Notes under the pieces: generated by a model
Told to the model about the DNA's origin: nothing
The model's input: only the letters and a program-made list of their open reading frames with translations
Databases searched by the model: none
Made by a program: the position numbers and the translations under genes
In this document: in pieces, positions 50,739-61,100 of the stretch
Numbering within the stretch: the stretch's first letter is position 1
How the letters are laid out: each line of letters begins with the position of its first letter
Assembly: GCF_001510715.1 (NCBI RefSeq)
Contig: NZ_LMTJ01000003.1
Coordinates: 48,810-112,809 of the forward strand
Length of the DNA stretch: 64,000 nt
Direction of reading: 5' to 3'
Origin: Bacillus sp. FJAT-29814
Lineage (GTDB): Bacteria; Bacillota; Bacilli; Bacillales; Cytobacillaceae

Positions 50739-51686
50739 TTAAAGGTTGCCCAATACTCGATCTACAATCGGATTATTGCTGAAAGGATCGTCGTATTTCG
50801 TAGTAGGATAGCCATATTCTCCATAAAGTGCATCATAATACCGGCGCATAAATTTACCATTAAGAACCCCATAAAAGTATGCGACCGGTTTTCTGACGGC
50901 ATTCGTGAATTTTAGTTTGCGAATCAGCTGTTTAAACGACTCTATTGCCACTTCCAGCATACGTTCGGTTTCCTTTTCGCTATTATTGCGATAGGCAGCG
51001 ATCTGGGTCATGTGCCAGAACTCCTCGATGGTTTTTGCGTCTGAATAGAAATACTTAACCAGTTGGACAAATTCCTGAGGAACACGATTGCTCACATAGG
51101 TATGATCAAATTCAAGCGTTTCTTCTTTACGTTTTTTTATCTCTTGATCTTTTTCAGTTTTTAAAAGATTACTAGTTTCTTTTGGCTGGTTCATTTTTTC
51201 CGGTTTGGGTGGTTCATTGGATGGAAAACGATTAAACACATATAAATTGCTAGACTGCGAGCCATTCTTTCTTTCGGTTTCATGGACGGTGATGATTCCA
51301 AGCTCTCTAGCCTTAAGGACCATTCGCTTGAACGTAGAACGGGAAATGCCATTGTCCTGAAATTCCTCATGAATGACTTTAAGGATTGTTCCAATCTTGG
51401 CATTGGCAACACCAGGAAGTTTGGCCGCGAAACGGACCAGCCGTTTTAATCCAAGTAATTCCCCTTTAGAAAAATCCTCCTTATGTTCTAATAACCACAA
51501 CTCCATATGATGATTGAATTCTGTGAGACTAGCAAATTTCGAATACTCTTCAAAAAGTTGAATGCATCCAGATTTTAAACTCATGATTTGTTGCCACCCT
51601 TCATCGCTTTGACCTTTATCAGGCACCTCAACAATAACGGGTTTGGCAGCATAAATCGAATCACCAAAAATCCAATTTGAGGCCAA
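50739..51686 (-). CDS. Winged-helix protein, replication/phage-type
   Basis: Up to 315 aa. A helix-turn-helix region is visible at about residues 112-135 (ISRSTFKRMVLKARELGIITVHE), followed by a charged, lysine-rich linker, then a C-terminal region with SNRVPQEFVQLVKYFYSDAKTIEEFWHMTQIAAYRNN and AVRKPVAYFYGVL, typical of proteins seen widely in Bacillus plasmids, phages and chromosomes. The start is unclear: TTG at 51686 has no site, while the ATG at 51587 (MSLKSGC...) has GAAGGGTGG nine bases upstream. Function unknown; possibly replication-related. Confidence 0.72.
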   Translation of the reverse strand: MASNWIFGDSIYAAKPVIVEVPDKGQSDEGWQQIMSLKSGCIQLFEEYSKFASLTEFNHHMELWLLEHKEDFSKGELLGLKRLVRFAAKLPGVANAKIGTILKVIHEEFQDNGISRSTFKRMVLKARELGIITVHETERKNGSQSSNLYVFNRFPSNEPPKPEKMNQPKETSNLLKTEKDQEIKKRKEETLEFDHTYVSNRVPQEFVQLVKYFYSDAKTIEEFWHMTQIAAYRNNSEKETERMLEVAIESFKQLIRKLKFTNAVRKPVAYFYGVLNGKFMRRYYDALYGEYGYPTTKYDDPFSNNPIVDRVLGNL

Positions 51687-51712
51687 TTTTGAGTCTTAAA
51701 GTGCGTTTTTTT

Positions 51713-51735
51713 GCTTCAAAAATGATTTTTGAAGC
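51713..51735. repeat. Hairpin upstream of the winged-helix gene
   Basis: Perfect 10-bp arms GCTTCAAAAA / TTTTTGAAGC with a TGA loop. Not followed by a U-tract on either strand; may be a leader structure or an operator. Confidence 0.6.
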
Positions 51736-51838
51736 CGATTTTGGCAATTTAGGTCATTTTTGCACATATTTTTTACGACAGAATCTATTTAAAGAATTAG
51801 ACTTGGATACCACTATGTTGGCAAAATTTTGTAAAAAA

Positions 51839-51870
51839 ATTAGAACCCCAAGTCTATGAATGGGGTTCCG
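51839..51870 (-). terminator. Terminator of the YvrJ gene
   Basis: On the minus strand GGAACCCCA / TGGGGTTCT then AATTTTTTTAC, after the YvrJ stop. Confidence 0.88.
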
Positions 51871-51896
51871 CGTCTGATTACGTACTCGGATTTGGT

Positions 51897-52034
51897 CTAG
51901 CCTTTCATTCGCTCTGGCAGATTTTGAATCGATTGGACCACTAAATCAAGCTTGGATTCAATCCGGTAAAGTAGATAAAGGGTCACAACGATAGGGAAGC
52001 CTACCTCGCTGACGAGGGGGATGAGTTGATCCAC
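51897..52034 (-). CDS. YvrJ-family small protein
   Basis: 45-aa protein matching the YvrJ family wording (DQLIPLVSEVGFPIVVTLYLLYRIESKLD). One hydrophobic segment (VGFPIVVTLYLLYRI), then a helical tail. Starts at GTG behind GAAAGGAGTG. Function unknown, but it clusters in Bacillus with DUF2922 and DUF1659 genes, as here. Too short for ordinary annotation thresholds. Confidence 0.85.
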   Translation of the reverse strand: MDQLIPLVSEVGFPIVVTLYLLYRIESKLDLVVQSIQNLPERMKG

Positions 52035-52069
52035 GAGTGTTCACTCCTTTCCTAGCGGTTTTTATAAAA

Positions 52070-52103
52070 AGAGGCCGGGTTCATCAACTGAATCCGGCCT
52101 CCC
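52070..52103 (-). terminator. Terminator between DUF2922 and YvrJ genes
   Basis: On the minus strand GGCCGGATTCA / TGAACCCGGCC then TCTTTTTATA. It separates the two genes of the small cluster. Confidence 0.85.
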
Positions 52104-52108
52104 TACCA

Positions 52109-52327
52109 TTAAACAATCTCGTATTCTACGACGTTGCGATCGATAACGCGGGCACCTTTGGCTTCCACGTATCTGCCACTGGCCGATGTGAAAACCGCCG
52201 CTGCAATGATTTGCTCCATCGCTTGCTTGACTGCCGCTTCGTCAATCGGTTCCTTTGGGTTGTCCAAGGAAAGGCGGGCGGTTTTGCCAAGCTCCGTGCC
52301 AAATTGCAATTCCAATGTTTTTGCCAT
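52109..52327 (-). CDS. DUF2922 protein
   Basis: 72-aa protein of the DUF2922 type (MAKTLELQFGTELGKTARLSLDNPKEPIDEAAVKQAMEQIIAAAVF...). AAAGGAGGTG lies ahead of the ATG at 52327; the earlier GTG is inside that site. Small alpha/beta protein, function unknown, always seen with DUF1659 and YvrJ partners. Confidence 0.88.
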   Translation of the reverse strand: MAKTLELQFGTELGKTARLSLDNPKEPIDEAAVKQAMEQIIAAAVFTSASGRYVEAKGARVIDRNVVEYEIV

Positions 52328-52399
52328 GTGATTCACCTCCTTTGTGATGCCGGCCGCCGTTTTGACGGTTGGGCACCAGTTTTATCGTCACCCTCAAAA

Positions 52400-52618
52400 T
52401 TAAGCGGTGATTTCAGTGCTGTCGTTACGTTCCGTTTTGTTTAGCGGGTCGTTGCATAAAGAGGCAATCGCCTGTGATGCCTGGAATAACTGATCAACCG
52501 TTACTTCCTTTCTCACATTGCTAAATGTCTTGGATTTGTAAATCGGTTTACCAAGGTCATCTAATCCTGCTTCAAATACCAAGCGAAGCTTAGTGCCTTC
52601 TAATAATCCCTGTGCCAT
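52400..52618 (-). CDS. DUF1659 protein
   Basis: 72-aa protein of the DUF1659 type (GTKLRLVFEAGLDDLGKPIYKSKTFSNVRKEVTVDQLFQASQAIASL). The AAAGGAGGTGAGG site supports the ATG at 52618. First gene of the small cluster; 72 bases separate it from the DUF2922 gene. Confidence 0.88.
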   Translation of the reverse strand: MAQGLLEGTKLRLVFEAGLDDLGKPIYKSKTFSNVRKEVTVDQLFQASQAIASLCNDPLNKTERNDSTEITA

Positions 52619-52794
52619 GAGTCCCTCACCTCCTTTCACCCTCTATATATGGTTTTTTGGGTGAAAAAGGACAGGGTGGGGGAACTTTTAAAAAAAATAC
52701 TAGAAACGTGTTAAATAGGGCTGCTTTGGAGAACTAACAATGATAAAAAAGATTTCTTTAGTTTTCAGGACTTTATTAGTATTCTAGTTAAGAA

Positions 52795-53004
52795 GTGCAG
52801 TCGATGGCGATAAAGTTACACTCACCAATGGGCCAAATACCAGAACTCAAAATTGTAGATGAAAAAATCAAAGCAGACGAATTTGACTATGTAGCTGTTG
52901 GACGTGCACTACTAGCTGATTCAGAATGGGCAGTAAAACTCAAAAATGGTAATCTTAATCAAGTATTGCATTATACTAAGGAATCCGAGAGATACCTGAA
53001 TTAA
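52795..53004 (+). pseudogene. Remnant of an old yellow enzyme (NADH:flavin oxidoreductase), C-terminal end
   Basis: 69 codons with HSPMGQIPELKIVDEKIKADEFDYVAVGRALLADSEW and a short tail match the C-terminal end of the TIM-barrel old yellow enzyme family (DxVAxGRxLLADPEW). A stop precedes it in frame and no catalytic part is present. It is a truncated relic beside the Wadjet/DbpA region. Confidence 0.8.
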
Positions 53005-53122
53005 TTACACGTATCTTTGATGAAAATAGTGTCGAGGATTTCGACATAATACGGTGGTTGCGGGCGGTGACAGGCACTGTAACCAAAAGTATCCCATCGC
53101 CCAATGCCGGCAGTGTTACTCA

Positions 53123-53151
53123 TTCATTTTTGCCTGCATTTCATGTATAAT
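53123..53151 (+). promoter_or_regulatory. Promoter of dbpA
   Basis: Weak TTCATT (53123-53128), 17 bases, consensus TATAAT (53146-53151). Confidence 0.55.
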
Positions 53152-53238
53152 GAACCATAATTCAGATTATGCATATGATATTTCTTCGAGAGAAATCCTA
53201 TAGATAAGCCGGATAATACATAAAAACGAGGTTAATAC

Positions 53239-54684
53239 ATGAGTGAAAAAAGTTTTGAGGGTTATAATTTAAGCGATGAAATAAGAAGATCTTTAGAGGC
53301 ATTAAAATATGAAGCTCCGACAGAGGTTCAGAGTAAAGTCATTCCTTTAGCATTGGCAAATCAAGATCTTGTCGTAAAATCTCAAACAGGCAGCGGCAAG
53401 ACTGCGTCCTTTGGAATTCCTATTTGCGAAATGATTGAATGGGAAGAAAAATTGCCACAGGCCTTAATCCTTACACCAACCAGAGAGTTGGCTGTTCAAG
53501 TTCGCGAAGACATTAAGAATATTGGAAGGTTTAAACGGATCAAAGCAATGGCCGTTTACGGAAAAGAACCTTTTACGAAACAAAAAGAAGAATTGAAACA
53601 AAAAAACCATGTAGTTGTTGGTACCCCAGGTCGTGTTATCGATCATATTGAGAGAGAAACCCTGGTTTTAGATAATATTAAGTATCTAATTATAGATGAA
53701 GCTGATGAAATGCTTAATATGGGTTTTATAGATGAAGTAGAAACAATTATAAATGAACTCCCTTTAAACAGAGTAACAATGGTATTTTCAGCAACATTAC
53801 CTAAGGATGTTGAAAATCTCTGCCATAAGTATATGGGAAATCCTGTTAATGTCGAGATTGAGGCTACTGGGATCACGGCAGATACAATAGAACATCGTCT
53901 AATCGAAGTAAAGGAAGATGAAAAAATTCCACTCCTTAAGTCCGTTACCGTCGTTGAAAATCCAGACAGCTGCCTTATTTTTTGCCGAACCAAAGAACAC
54001 GTCGATACTGTCTATACGAAATTGGAAGAATCCAATTATTCTTGTGAAAGACTCCATGGCGGATTAGATCAACAAGATCGGTTTGCTGTAATGGATGGAT
54101 TCAAAATGGGAAATTTTCGTTATTTAGTTGCCACCGACGTAGCAGCACGAGGGATTGATATTGATAATGTGACACTTGTTATCAACTTTGATGTTCCAAT
54201 GGAAAAAGAAAGTTATGTCCACCGGACAGGCCGAACCGGTCGCGCAGGAAATGAAGGAAAAGCGATTACGTTTGCGACACCTTATGAAGGAAAATTCGTT
54301 AAAGATATTGAACGGTATATTGGCTTTGAAATTCCAATAATGGATGCGCCTAAGCCACATGAAGTTGCTGGTAAAAAAGCTGCTTTCGAAGAAAAAATCA
54401 GCGGCCGACGAGTCGTAAGAAATAATAAAACCGCCAGAATTAACCAAGATATCATGAAACTATATTTTAGCGGTGGAAAAAAGAAGAAGCTTCGTGCGGT
54501 AGATTTTGTTGGCACGATTGCGAAAATTCCTGGAGTAACTGCTGATGATATTGGGATTATTACGATCCAAGATCAAATGTCCTATGTTGATATTCTGAAT
54601 GGAAAAGGCTCGCTCGTTTTACAAGCCATGGAGAATGCAACCATAAAAGGGAAGAAGCTAAAAGTTAGTAAAGCCCTAAAATAA
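53239..54684 (+). CDS. dbpA: DEAD-box RNA helicase DbpA
   Basis: 481-aa ATP-dependent RNA helicase. Helicase motifs: Q-TGSGKT, PTREL, TPGR, DEAD, SAT, RGID and HRTGRTGR, then a C-terminal domain (about residues 405-480: [40 protein letters not shown]) that binds the 23S rRNA hairpin 92 in the DbpA/YxiN family. It acts in 50S ribosome assembly. GAGG precedes the ATG. A GTGCCTG hairpin follows. Confidence 0.95.
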   Translation: MSEKSFEGYNLSDEIRRSLEALKYEAPTEVQSKVIPLALANQDLVVKSQTGSGKTASFGIPICEMIEWEEKLPQALILTPTRELAVQVREDIKNIGRFKRIKAMAVYGKEPFTKQKEELKQKNHVVVGTPGRVIDHIERETLVLDNIKYLIIDEADEMLNMGFIDEVETIINELPLNRVTMVFSATLPKDVENLCHKYMGNPVNVEIEATGITADTIEHRLIEVKEDEKIPLLKSVTVVENPDSCLIFCRTKEHVDTVYTKLEESNYSCERLHGGLDQQDRFAVMDGFKMGNFRYLVATDVAARGIDIDNVTLVINFDVPMEKESYVHRTGRTGRAGNEGKAITFATPYEGKFVKDIERYIGFEIPIMDAPKPHEVAGKKAAFEEKISGRRVVRNNKTARINQDIMKLYFSGGKKKKLRAVDFVGTIAKIPGVTADDIGIITIQDQMSYVDILNGKGSLVLQAMENATIKGKKLKVSKALK

Positions 54685-54701
54685 TTATATCCTGAATTCA
54701 A

Positions 54702-54751
54702 GTGCCTGACCCCCGACGATTTAAAGCGTTACAGCGCCGGGGGGCAGGCAC
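54702..54751. repeat. GTGCCTG...CAGGCAC hairpin repeat
   Basis: A 14-bp stem with one mismatch (GTGCCTGACCCCCG / CGGGGGGCAGGCAC) after dbpA; a related half-site (GGTGACAGGCAC) lies at 53066-53077 before dbpA. Such GTGCCTG hairpins are scattered in many Bacillus genomes. It may also act as the dbpA terminator. Confidence 0.75.
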
Positions 54752-54864
54752 CATTTTATGTTAAGAAATTTTCATTTACCAACCATAACGCAACTAGTCT
54801 ATAATAAAAGGATGTCCAAAAAAGTAATAGGAGTCTATTCATGACTCCAAGAAGATGTAAGTAG

Positions 54865-55938
54865 GTGAGTACAATCGACATCATAGAAACACGGGTGAGG
54901 GGTTTTATTGCTGATATTCAACACCCAAAACAAAAAAAGAAAATGAATAGTAACGATTTGGAATTTCAGTTGCGCAAGTTAATGGATGATTATTTTGAAA
55001 TGGACGGTTATTCGTTGTTTTATCGCGCAATCCAAACATTGCAAGCCGAAGGAATGCTTATCCCGATTCAAAATAATCAATACAATGGGAAAACACCTGC
55101 GCTTGCCTTATATTACTGGGTAAATAAAAAAGTTCAGGCTGACAAATGGGATCGTCTTGAGATGATGAAATTAAGTGATCAATTTGATTTTTCCTATTAT
55201 GAACGGCATCCCGAATGGCAGACAGAGGATGAATGGCAGCGAATCCAGAATGTATATACGTTTCTAAAGTCCAGTCAGGAACGGGAACTCGTATCAGTAG
55301 AAGAAAGAAGCCTCGAGCTGTTTGGTCATGAAAAATTCTTATTGGATCATGATAGTTTTCCTGATGGAAAAGGCTTTTTAACTAGGATTGGCCTATCAGA
55401 AGACCGACTTAAAGTGGTGAACTACGGGGAGCCTTTTGTGTTTTGGATGAAACAAGGAAAAGAATTAAAAGATATTCAGAGAGTACTAATCGTCGAAAAT
55501 CTATCTTTCTTTCATACTTCTATTAAATTATTGGAAGATAATCAACTCGATTATGAGCCAGAACTCATTATTTATGGGGAAGGCACGAAAATTGAACGGA
55601 GCTTCTCCTTTTTCTTTCGAATGTTTCCGCCAAAGTCCTATCTTTTCTACTACGCAGGAGATCTTGATGCCGCTGGTTACGGAATCCTCATACGGCTTAT
55701 AGAAAAATATCCAGATTGTAGTATTCAGCCTGCCTTAAAAATCTATCGTAAAATGCTAGAATGTTTAGACCAAAAAAATGACCAGAAAATCGGTCAAACA
55801 CAAAACCTCAAATACCGTGATTTATTTTTTCAATGGTTTACAGAAGAGGAGCAAGCACTATTACGGCAATTATGGCAGGAAAATAAGAGAATTCCTCAAG
55901 AGGTCTTAACCGTGGAAACATGGAGGCGATGGACGTGA
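54865..55938 (+). CDS. jetD: Wadjet defence protein JetD (Toprim nuclease)
   Basis: 357-aa protein of the JetD family, the topoisomerase-VI-like nuclease that cuts plasmid DNA after SMC-driven loop extrusion. A winged-helix-like N-terminal half precedes a C-terminal Toprim domain, where RVLIVENLSFFH (Glu) and YYAGDLDAAGYGI (Asp-x-Asp) give the metal-binding residues. Starts at GTG. First of a four-gene coupled operon D-A-B-C; its stop overlaps the likely jetA start (GTGA). Type III Wadjet systems are reported with this order. Confidence 0.85.
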   Translation: MSTIDIIETRVRGFIADIQHPKQKKKMNSNDLEFQLRKLMDDYFEMDGYSLFYRAIQTLQAEGMLIPIQNNQYNGKTPALALYYWVNKKVQADKWDRLEMMKLSDQFDFSYYERHPEWQTEDEWQRIQNVYTFLKSSQERELVSVEERSLELFGHEKFLLDHDSFPDGKGFLTRIGLSEDRLKVVNYGEPFVFWMKQGKELKDIQRVLIVENLSFFHTSIKLLEDNQLDYEPELIIYGEGTKIERSFSFFFRMFPPKSYLFYYAGDLDAAGYGILIRLIEKYPDCSIQPALKIYRKMLECLDQKNDQKIGQTQNLKYRDLFFQWFTEEEQALLRQLWQENKRIPQEVLTVETWRRWT

Positions 55939-57443
55939 ACGAATCATGGGAAGGGTTTGGCAAGCGTTTGCAACGATTAAATCCACTGTTTGAGCTTGGC
56001 AGGGGAATGGAAGTAGGAGAGCTAAAGCCTTATATCCAAAGTATTCTGATGCAGGTGCTCCTTACCATCTTTTATCGAGAATTAAATGATGATGATCATA
56101 GAAGCAAATCAGATATCAAGTATATGGTAGAAGATTCCATTAAGCAAATGAAGCTGTTGGCAGACGATAAGCAAATTGATCGGATTACAAGCGGGCTATT
56201 ATATCAGGGAAAAGAAGAGTTTAGCAAACCGTTTGAAGCCTTATATTACGATGAAATAAGACAATCATGGGATACCCAGGTCTTCCGATATGTCACAATG
56301 GATGAAATCTATACAAATTTAGAGCTTGGCGGATCGATTGTTTATAAACTTACAGATGTTTCTCAGGAAATGATTTTTATGAGCAGGGAAATGGCAGAGG
56401 AATTCTCGATAACGATTGAACAGCTCTATAGTATGCAGCTCATTAAAAACGGTAATTTTAGAAAAGCTACCCGAAACCTCGATCACCTCATTTCACGCGT
56501 AAACCGCTTAATGGCAAAGGAATTCACTTTCCAGAAGGAAATGATTAACAATCCTAAAATCTTGCTGATGGAAGAAGAATGGCAAAGGGCAGACAATCGC
56601 GTTGAAATTGAAAAGCAATTTGAAGAAGAAAAAAATCACTTCCGTACGATTACGAGGATGATAGAAAAAACGAAACGAAGTAATGAAGCCGATGAGGCGA
56701 TCCAAAAAGAATTGATGCTTCTCCAAGAAAAAATTGGCCATACAAGGCAGCTGCATGATCGTTTTGCCAAGCTTGTTATTCAAAATATCTCGTATGAGAT
56801 GAAATTAAAAGCAGAAAATCCTTCCTTGTTTTGGGAAACCAGTCTGGTTTCATTTCGAGAACATCTTTATGAAAATTGGTTCATGAAGGAAGGGTTTAAA
56901 AGTTTCGAGACCATCGAAAGAGTACTTTCTCCCTTATTTTCACCGAAGAATGAATTTATTTTGCCGCTTGATTGGATCTGGGGAGAACAGGAATTCGATG
57001 AAAAACAACTAAGTGATGCCGTAATCGAAGAAGAATCAGAAGAAAGTGTTGCTCGTCCACGAGTGACGAACTGGGATTCTGTTGTTAAGGCATGGAGTTA
57101 TGTTTTTCAGCATTTACAAACATACGGAGAATTTTCATTAGCAGATTTATCCACGCTGCCATTAGAAGTGCAGGATATGTGGTTTGAAGAATCTGAAACG
57201 ATTGATTTATGGATGATGTTTGATAAAAAACCGTTGAAGGTTCAAGTGTTGCATCGGAAAGAAGAAACATTAAGTGACGAGAGGGAAATTCTCCTTTATA
57301 AATTAATGCAGGAATATCCACAATTTCAAACTTTTGAAGGCATAAAACTCTTTACTATGTTTGATCACCGAGCAGAGCCTCATTATTGGTATCAAATGAA
57401 AATTACCCCGTTTAAGCTATGTGTACTGGAGGAAAAAAGATGA
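55935..57443 (+). CDS. jetA: Wadjet defence protein JetA (MukF-like kleisin)
   Basis: 502-aa mostly helical protein, in the position and size of JetA, the kleisin/MukF-like subunit that bridges the SMC heads. The N-terminal winged-helix-like part (about 1-180) is followed by a coiled region (EKQFEEEKNHFRTITRMIEKTK) and a C-terminal part (VEDMWFEES...LLYKLMQEYPQF type). The frame opens at 55920, but GTG 55935 with GGAGG at eight bases and overlapping the jetD stop is preferred. Assigned by context and general shape; little motif support in the chain itself. Confidence 0.8.
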   Translation: MNESWEGFGKRLQRLNPLFELGRGMEVGELKPYIQSILMQVLLTIFYRELNDDDHRSKSDIKYMVEDSIKQMKLLADDKQIDRITSGLLYQGKEEFSKPFEALYYDEIRQSWDTQVFRYVTMDEIYTNLELGGSIVYKLTDVSQEMIFMSREMAEEFSITIEQLYSMQLIKNGNFRKATRNLDHLISRVNRLMAKEFTFQKEMINNPKILLMEEEWQRADNRVEIEKQFEEEKNHFRTITRMIEKTKRSNEADEAIQKELMLLQEKIGHTRQLHDRFAKLVIQNISYEMKLKAENPSLFWETSLVSFREHLYENWFMKEGFKSFETIERVLSPLFSPKNEFILPLDWIWGEQEFDEKQLSDAVIEEESEESVARPRVTNWDSVVKAWSYVFQHLQTYGEFSLADLSTLPLEVQDMWFEESETIDLWMMFDKKPLKVQVLHRKEETLSDEREILLYKLMQEYPQFQTFEGIKLFTMFDHRAEPHYWYQMKITPFKLCVLEEKR

Positions 57444-58186
57444 GTGCAGAATCAATCAAAAAAGCATCAGCTGTCTATTTTACTCTATTAAAAGATAAAG
57501 TAATTGACGAAAATAGCGAACACTTCCAGACGTATTTTGAGCCGGAAGTGAGACAGACCGTTCTTTTATTGGCGGACGAATCAGGTACATATATCATTGA
57601 ATCGCCTAAACGGATTCACTTAGTTGTCCAGCCCACCGGCTCTGTATTTGCCACGAATTTTACCCATTTAAAGGACAAGCATCGGCAGGTGGAAACGAAA
57701 AAGCATTTTCATCTAATCAGCATTGTGATTATGGCTTTCCTTGCAGCCATCGACCAAAATCAGGCTGCAAAAATCCGAACAAAGCGTGAAGGGATTAGCT
57801 ATTACGCATTGGAACGTCTTGTCAACGATCTCATTACAAATTGGGAAAGCATCCTTAAAGCAAAACCTAATTTTGGCGAAGAGGAAAGAATTGATATGAA
57901 GGATGTTGTGACAACGTGGAAATACATGGAGGTTGACAATGATGATTATGGCACCAAAAAAGGCAATCGGCGGACCAGAATCGGTTTAGTTGCCAGTTCG
58001 ATGCGATTGTTAGAGGCTGAGGGACTGATCATCATTCTTGACCGGGATGATATTCCAAAGGCACTTCCTAAACAAGAGCTTTTTGAGCGGATTGAATACC
58101 TGTATCACGACTACGATCGTTATGAATTATTTAAAAAGTTAATGATAATGGAGGAGGGGGAGCATGCCGAAAATCCATCGAATTAG
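57440..58186 (+). CDS. jetB: Wadjet defence protein JetB (MukE-like)
   Basis: 248-aa protein with the MukE-like role of a winged-helix dimer that binds JetA. Visible features are a helical domain (YALERLVNDLITNWESIL) and the C-terminal wing region (TRIGLVASSMRLLEAEGLIIILDRDDIPKAL). ATG 57440 sits behind GGAGG and overlaps the jetA stop as ATGA; the upstream ATG at 57419 is inside jetA. Its own end overlaps jetC by 23 bases. Identity rests on the operon. Confidence 0.8.
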   Translation: MSAESIKKASAVYFTLLKDKVIDENSEHFQTYFEPEVRQTVLLLADESGTYIIESPKRIHLVVQPTGSVFATNFTHLKDKHRQVETKKHFHLISIVIMAFLAAIDQNQAAKIRTKREGISYYALERLVNDLITNWESILKAKPNFGEEERIDMKDVVTTWKYMEVDNDDYGTKKGNRRTRIGLVASSMRLLEAEGLIIILDRDDIPKALPKQELFERIEYLYHDYDRYELFKKLMIMEEGEHAENPSN

Positions 58187-61100
58187 AATTGTAGGCCTGA
58201 AGTATGATGGCATGCAAAAGCAATATAAAGATACCACCTTTAACTTTCATAATGAAGAAACATCCACAAATGGCCTGATAGCGATGATGAATGGGGGCGG
58301 GAAGGGTGTGTTCCTGCAAACCATCTTCCAAATTCTCAAGCCTGGGACTTCATGGGGAAAACAAAACAATCGTTACTATCAGCAGTTCTTTTTTAATAAT
58401 AAAGAACAATTTATTCCTTATACGTTTCATGTTGTCATTCAATGGGAATTAGACGGTGCCGACCGTCGGCACCTGGTAACCGGAGGAATGTTCTCCGCCG
58501 AACAGCGGATTTCAATGAGTGAAGAAGGCGGAAATGAAAGCAAAACTTTGGAACAGGAAGCGAAGATCCTCCCTAATATTACCTTTTATACAAGAGAATT
58601 TGAGCGGAAAGAAGAGGCATCACTAGAGCATATTCCACTCTTTGAAAATGATGAGGTTGCTGAAACCGAAAGCTTGAAGGACTATTTAAAATGGAATGGA
58701 TATGACGTTTACAAAGATAGCAAGAAGCACTATCGCATTCTTGATACATACGGAATTAACCGTAAAGACTGGGATATTATGAAAGAGATTAACAAAGATG
58801 AAGGCGGAGTTGGGAAATATTTTGAGGGAGCGGAGGATGATCATTCCCTGTTACAAAAACGAATTATTCCTACTGTAAGTCAAGTCTTGCACAGAACAGA
58901 ACATCAAAAGAATGATCTTGTCGAGATATTCAAGAGTCAGGCAAGTATTGCCAAGGATTTACCTGTTCTTTTGAAAAGAGAACAAGCACATAAAGAATTT
59001 TTGGAAGACATTATCCCTTTTGAAGAAAACCTGGCAAAAGGAGTAGAGCATAAAGAAATTGTTACGGGCAGTGTACAGGTAGGAAGAAAATTGCTTGGTG
59101 CGCTTCAGCATTTGAAGCAAACAGAAGAGGAAACGCTGGTTACTATAGCGAAAGACATGGAAAAATTAAAGCTGCGGCAAGCGGATTTACGCTTTCAACA
59201 AGACAATTTAGAGTTTGCAAAAGCTCACAGAGAGGTACTAGATTGGGAGAAAAAATTAGTAGAGGAAAAAAATAAGCATGCTTCCTTACAAGAATTTGTA
59301 AAAGAAAAACAGGAACGAAAAAAACAGCTGGACTTTCAACTGCTATTGAAAGAGTGGAGTGAAAACGAACAAAGTATTCGCTCTCTTTCACAGCAGATCG
59401 CGACATTAGAACAAAATAGCGGTTTAGAGCAAGTGAATCAAAGAATGGGCGAAATCAAAAAAGAAGCTAGCAAACAATGGGAGCAGTCTTATCTATCCAT
59501 ACAAGAATCAGTTAAGCAATATTTGGGGTATGAAAAGTTCTTAACGAAAAAAGGAAATGACCTGTCACAGCAGGATAAACAAAAGACTCTAGAGATTGCC
59601 CAGCTTAGTTCCGAAATTGACTTCCTTTATACGCAAATGCAAACATTTGAGTTGGAGGAAGAAAACCTGATCAAGGAATTTGGCGACCGCTTATCCTATG
59701 ATTTAAGAGGCTTTATCGAGTTTCTATTTAAGCAAATTGAAGATAAAAAGGCCAGGTTAGAAGAGCTGAAGGCAAACGAAAAAGAATCGAGAGAATTGCT
59801 AAACACATTAGCCACCTCCCATGGGACACTCGTTCAATCCATTCAGTTTTCAGAAGAAAAATGTGAAGAGTTAAAAGCTGCAAATGAAGAACAAAAGCAA
59901 AAAGAAGCAAAACTAATAGATAGGCTTCATGGGTTAATAGATGATGTCACAGTACCTTTAACTCATGCGCTTCTTTCGAAATATGCCCTACAGATTGAAG
60001 AGATACTAGGCAATAATCGAGAACAGGGTGAACAAATAAAAAAAGATTTATGGGAAATACAATTGGATCATTCCTTAAATGATGAGCACTTCTGGATTCC
60101 CAATAAAGATGTGAAAGAATTAAAGGAATGGATTGATGAAAAGACTGGTATTGATGTGTTTTATGGAACCCAGTTTCTTCAATCTTTAAGTAATGAGGAA
60201 CTGGTCAATTATCTATTATCTTATCCACTTCTTCCATATGGATTAATCGTAAGCGGGCAGCAATGGCAAAAAATTAATCAGCAGGTTCTTTCAGGAAGAA
60301 TGTTTAAAAGCCCAGTTCCGATTTTCCTGCGCGAGGAAATGAACAGCGAACATCACCAGCCATCCTTTGTCATTATTAACGGAACAGAGAAAGAGCTATT
60401 AACGGATAAAAATCAATTTACCAACTGGAAAATTAGTATTGCTAAACAAATAGAAGAAAAGAAAGAAGCCCTTATTGAAATTGAAAAAACAGAAACTTCC
60501 TTGCGTCGTATTTTAAAAGAAATCGATCGATTCCTGTCACGTGATCTTGCTGTTGATATGGAGAGAGCTTTGAATCAGGAACAGAACTCCCTTCTTTCCA
60601 AGATGGTTCAATTACAAGAAAACACAACCCAACAGCAAAAACAAAAAGAATTACAGCGCCAGCTAAAAGAAAAGTTGGAGACTACAAAGGTAAAAATCGA
60701 AAAGCTGACTAGAGATGTAGGGAAAATAGAAGATTATGAACGAGATAAGCTAGTTCAGCAAGAAAATAACCGTGTAAAAATAGAGAAAGAAAAACGCAAG
60801 GAAACGTTAATTTTAGGGCAAAAGGAAATTGTAAAAGAGCATCAAAATAATGTTGAACTGCAAAAAAAATGGCATCAAACCTATTTAGAATGGAAGGTTA
60901 CAACCGAACAAAATATAAAAGAGATTGGCCTCTTTATTGAAACAGCGGTTTTTCCTGCTGATGAAAAAACAGAAGCTTGTGAAGAAGTTCCACGTTTATC
61001 ACCACATTTATTGGAGGAGATCAATGGCAGCATTGAAGAGCTAAAGCAGCTTCAAAAATCAAAGGAAGAACAGGCTAGAGAATTACTGGTTATTCAAGCG

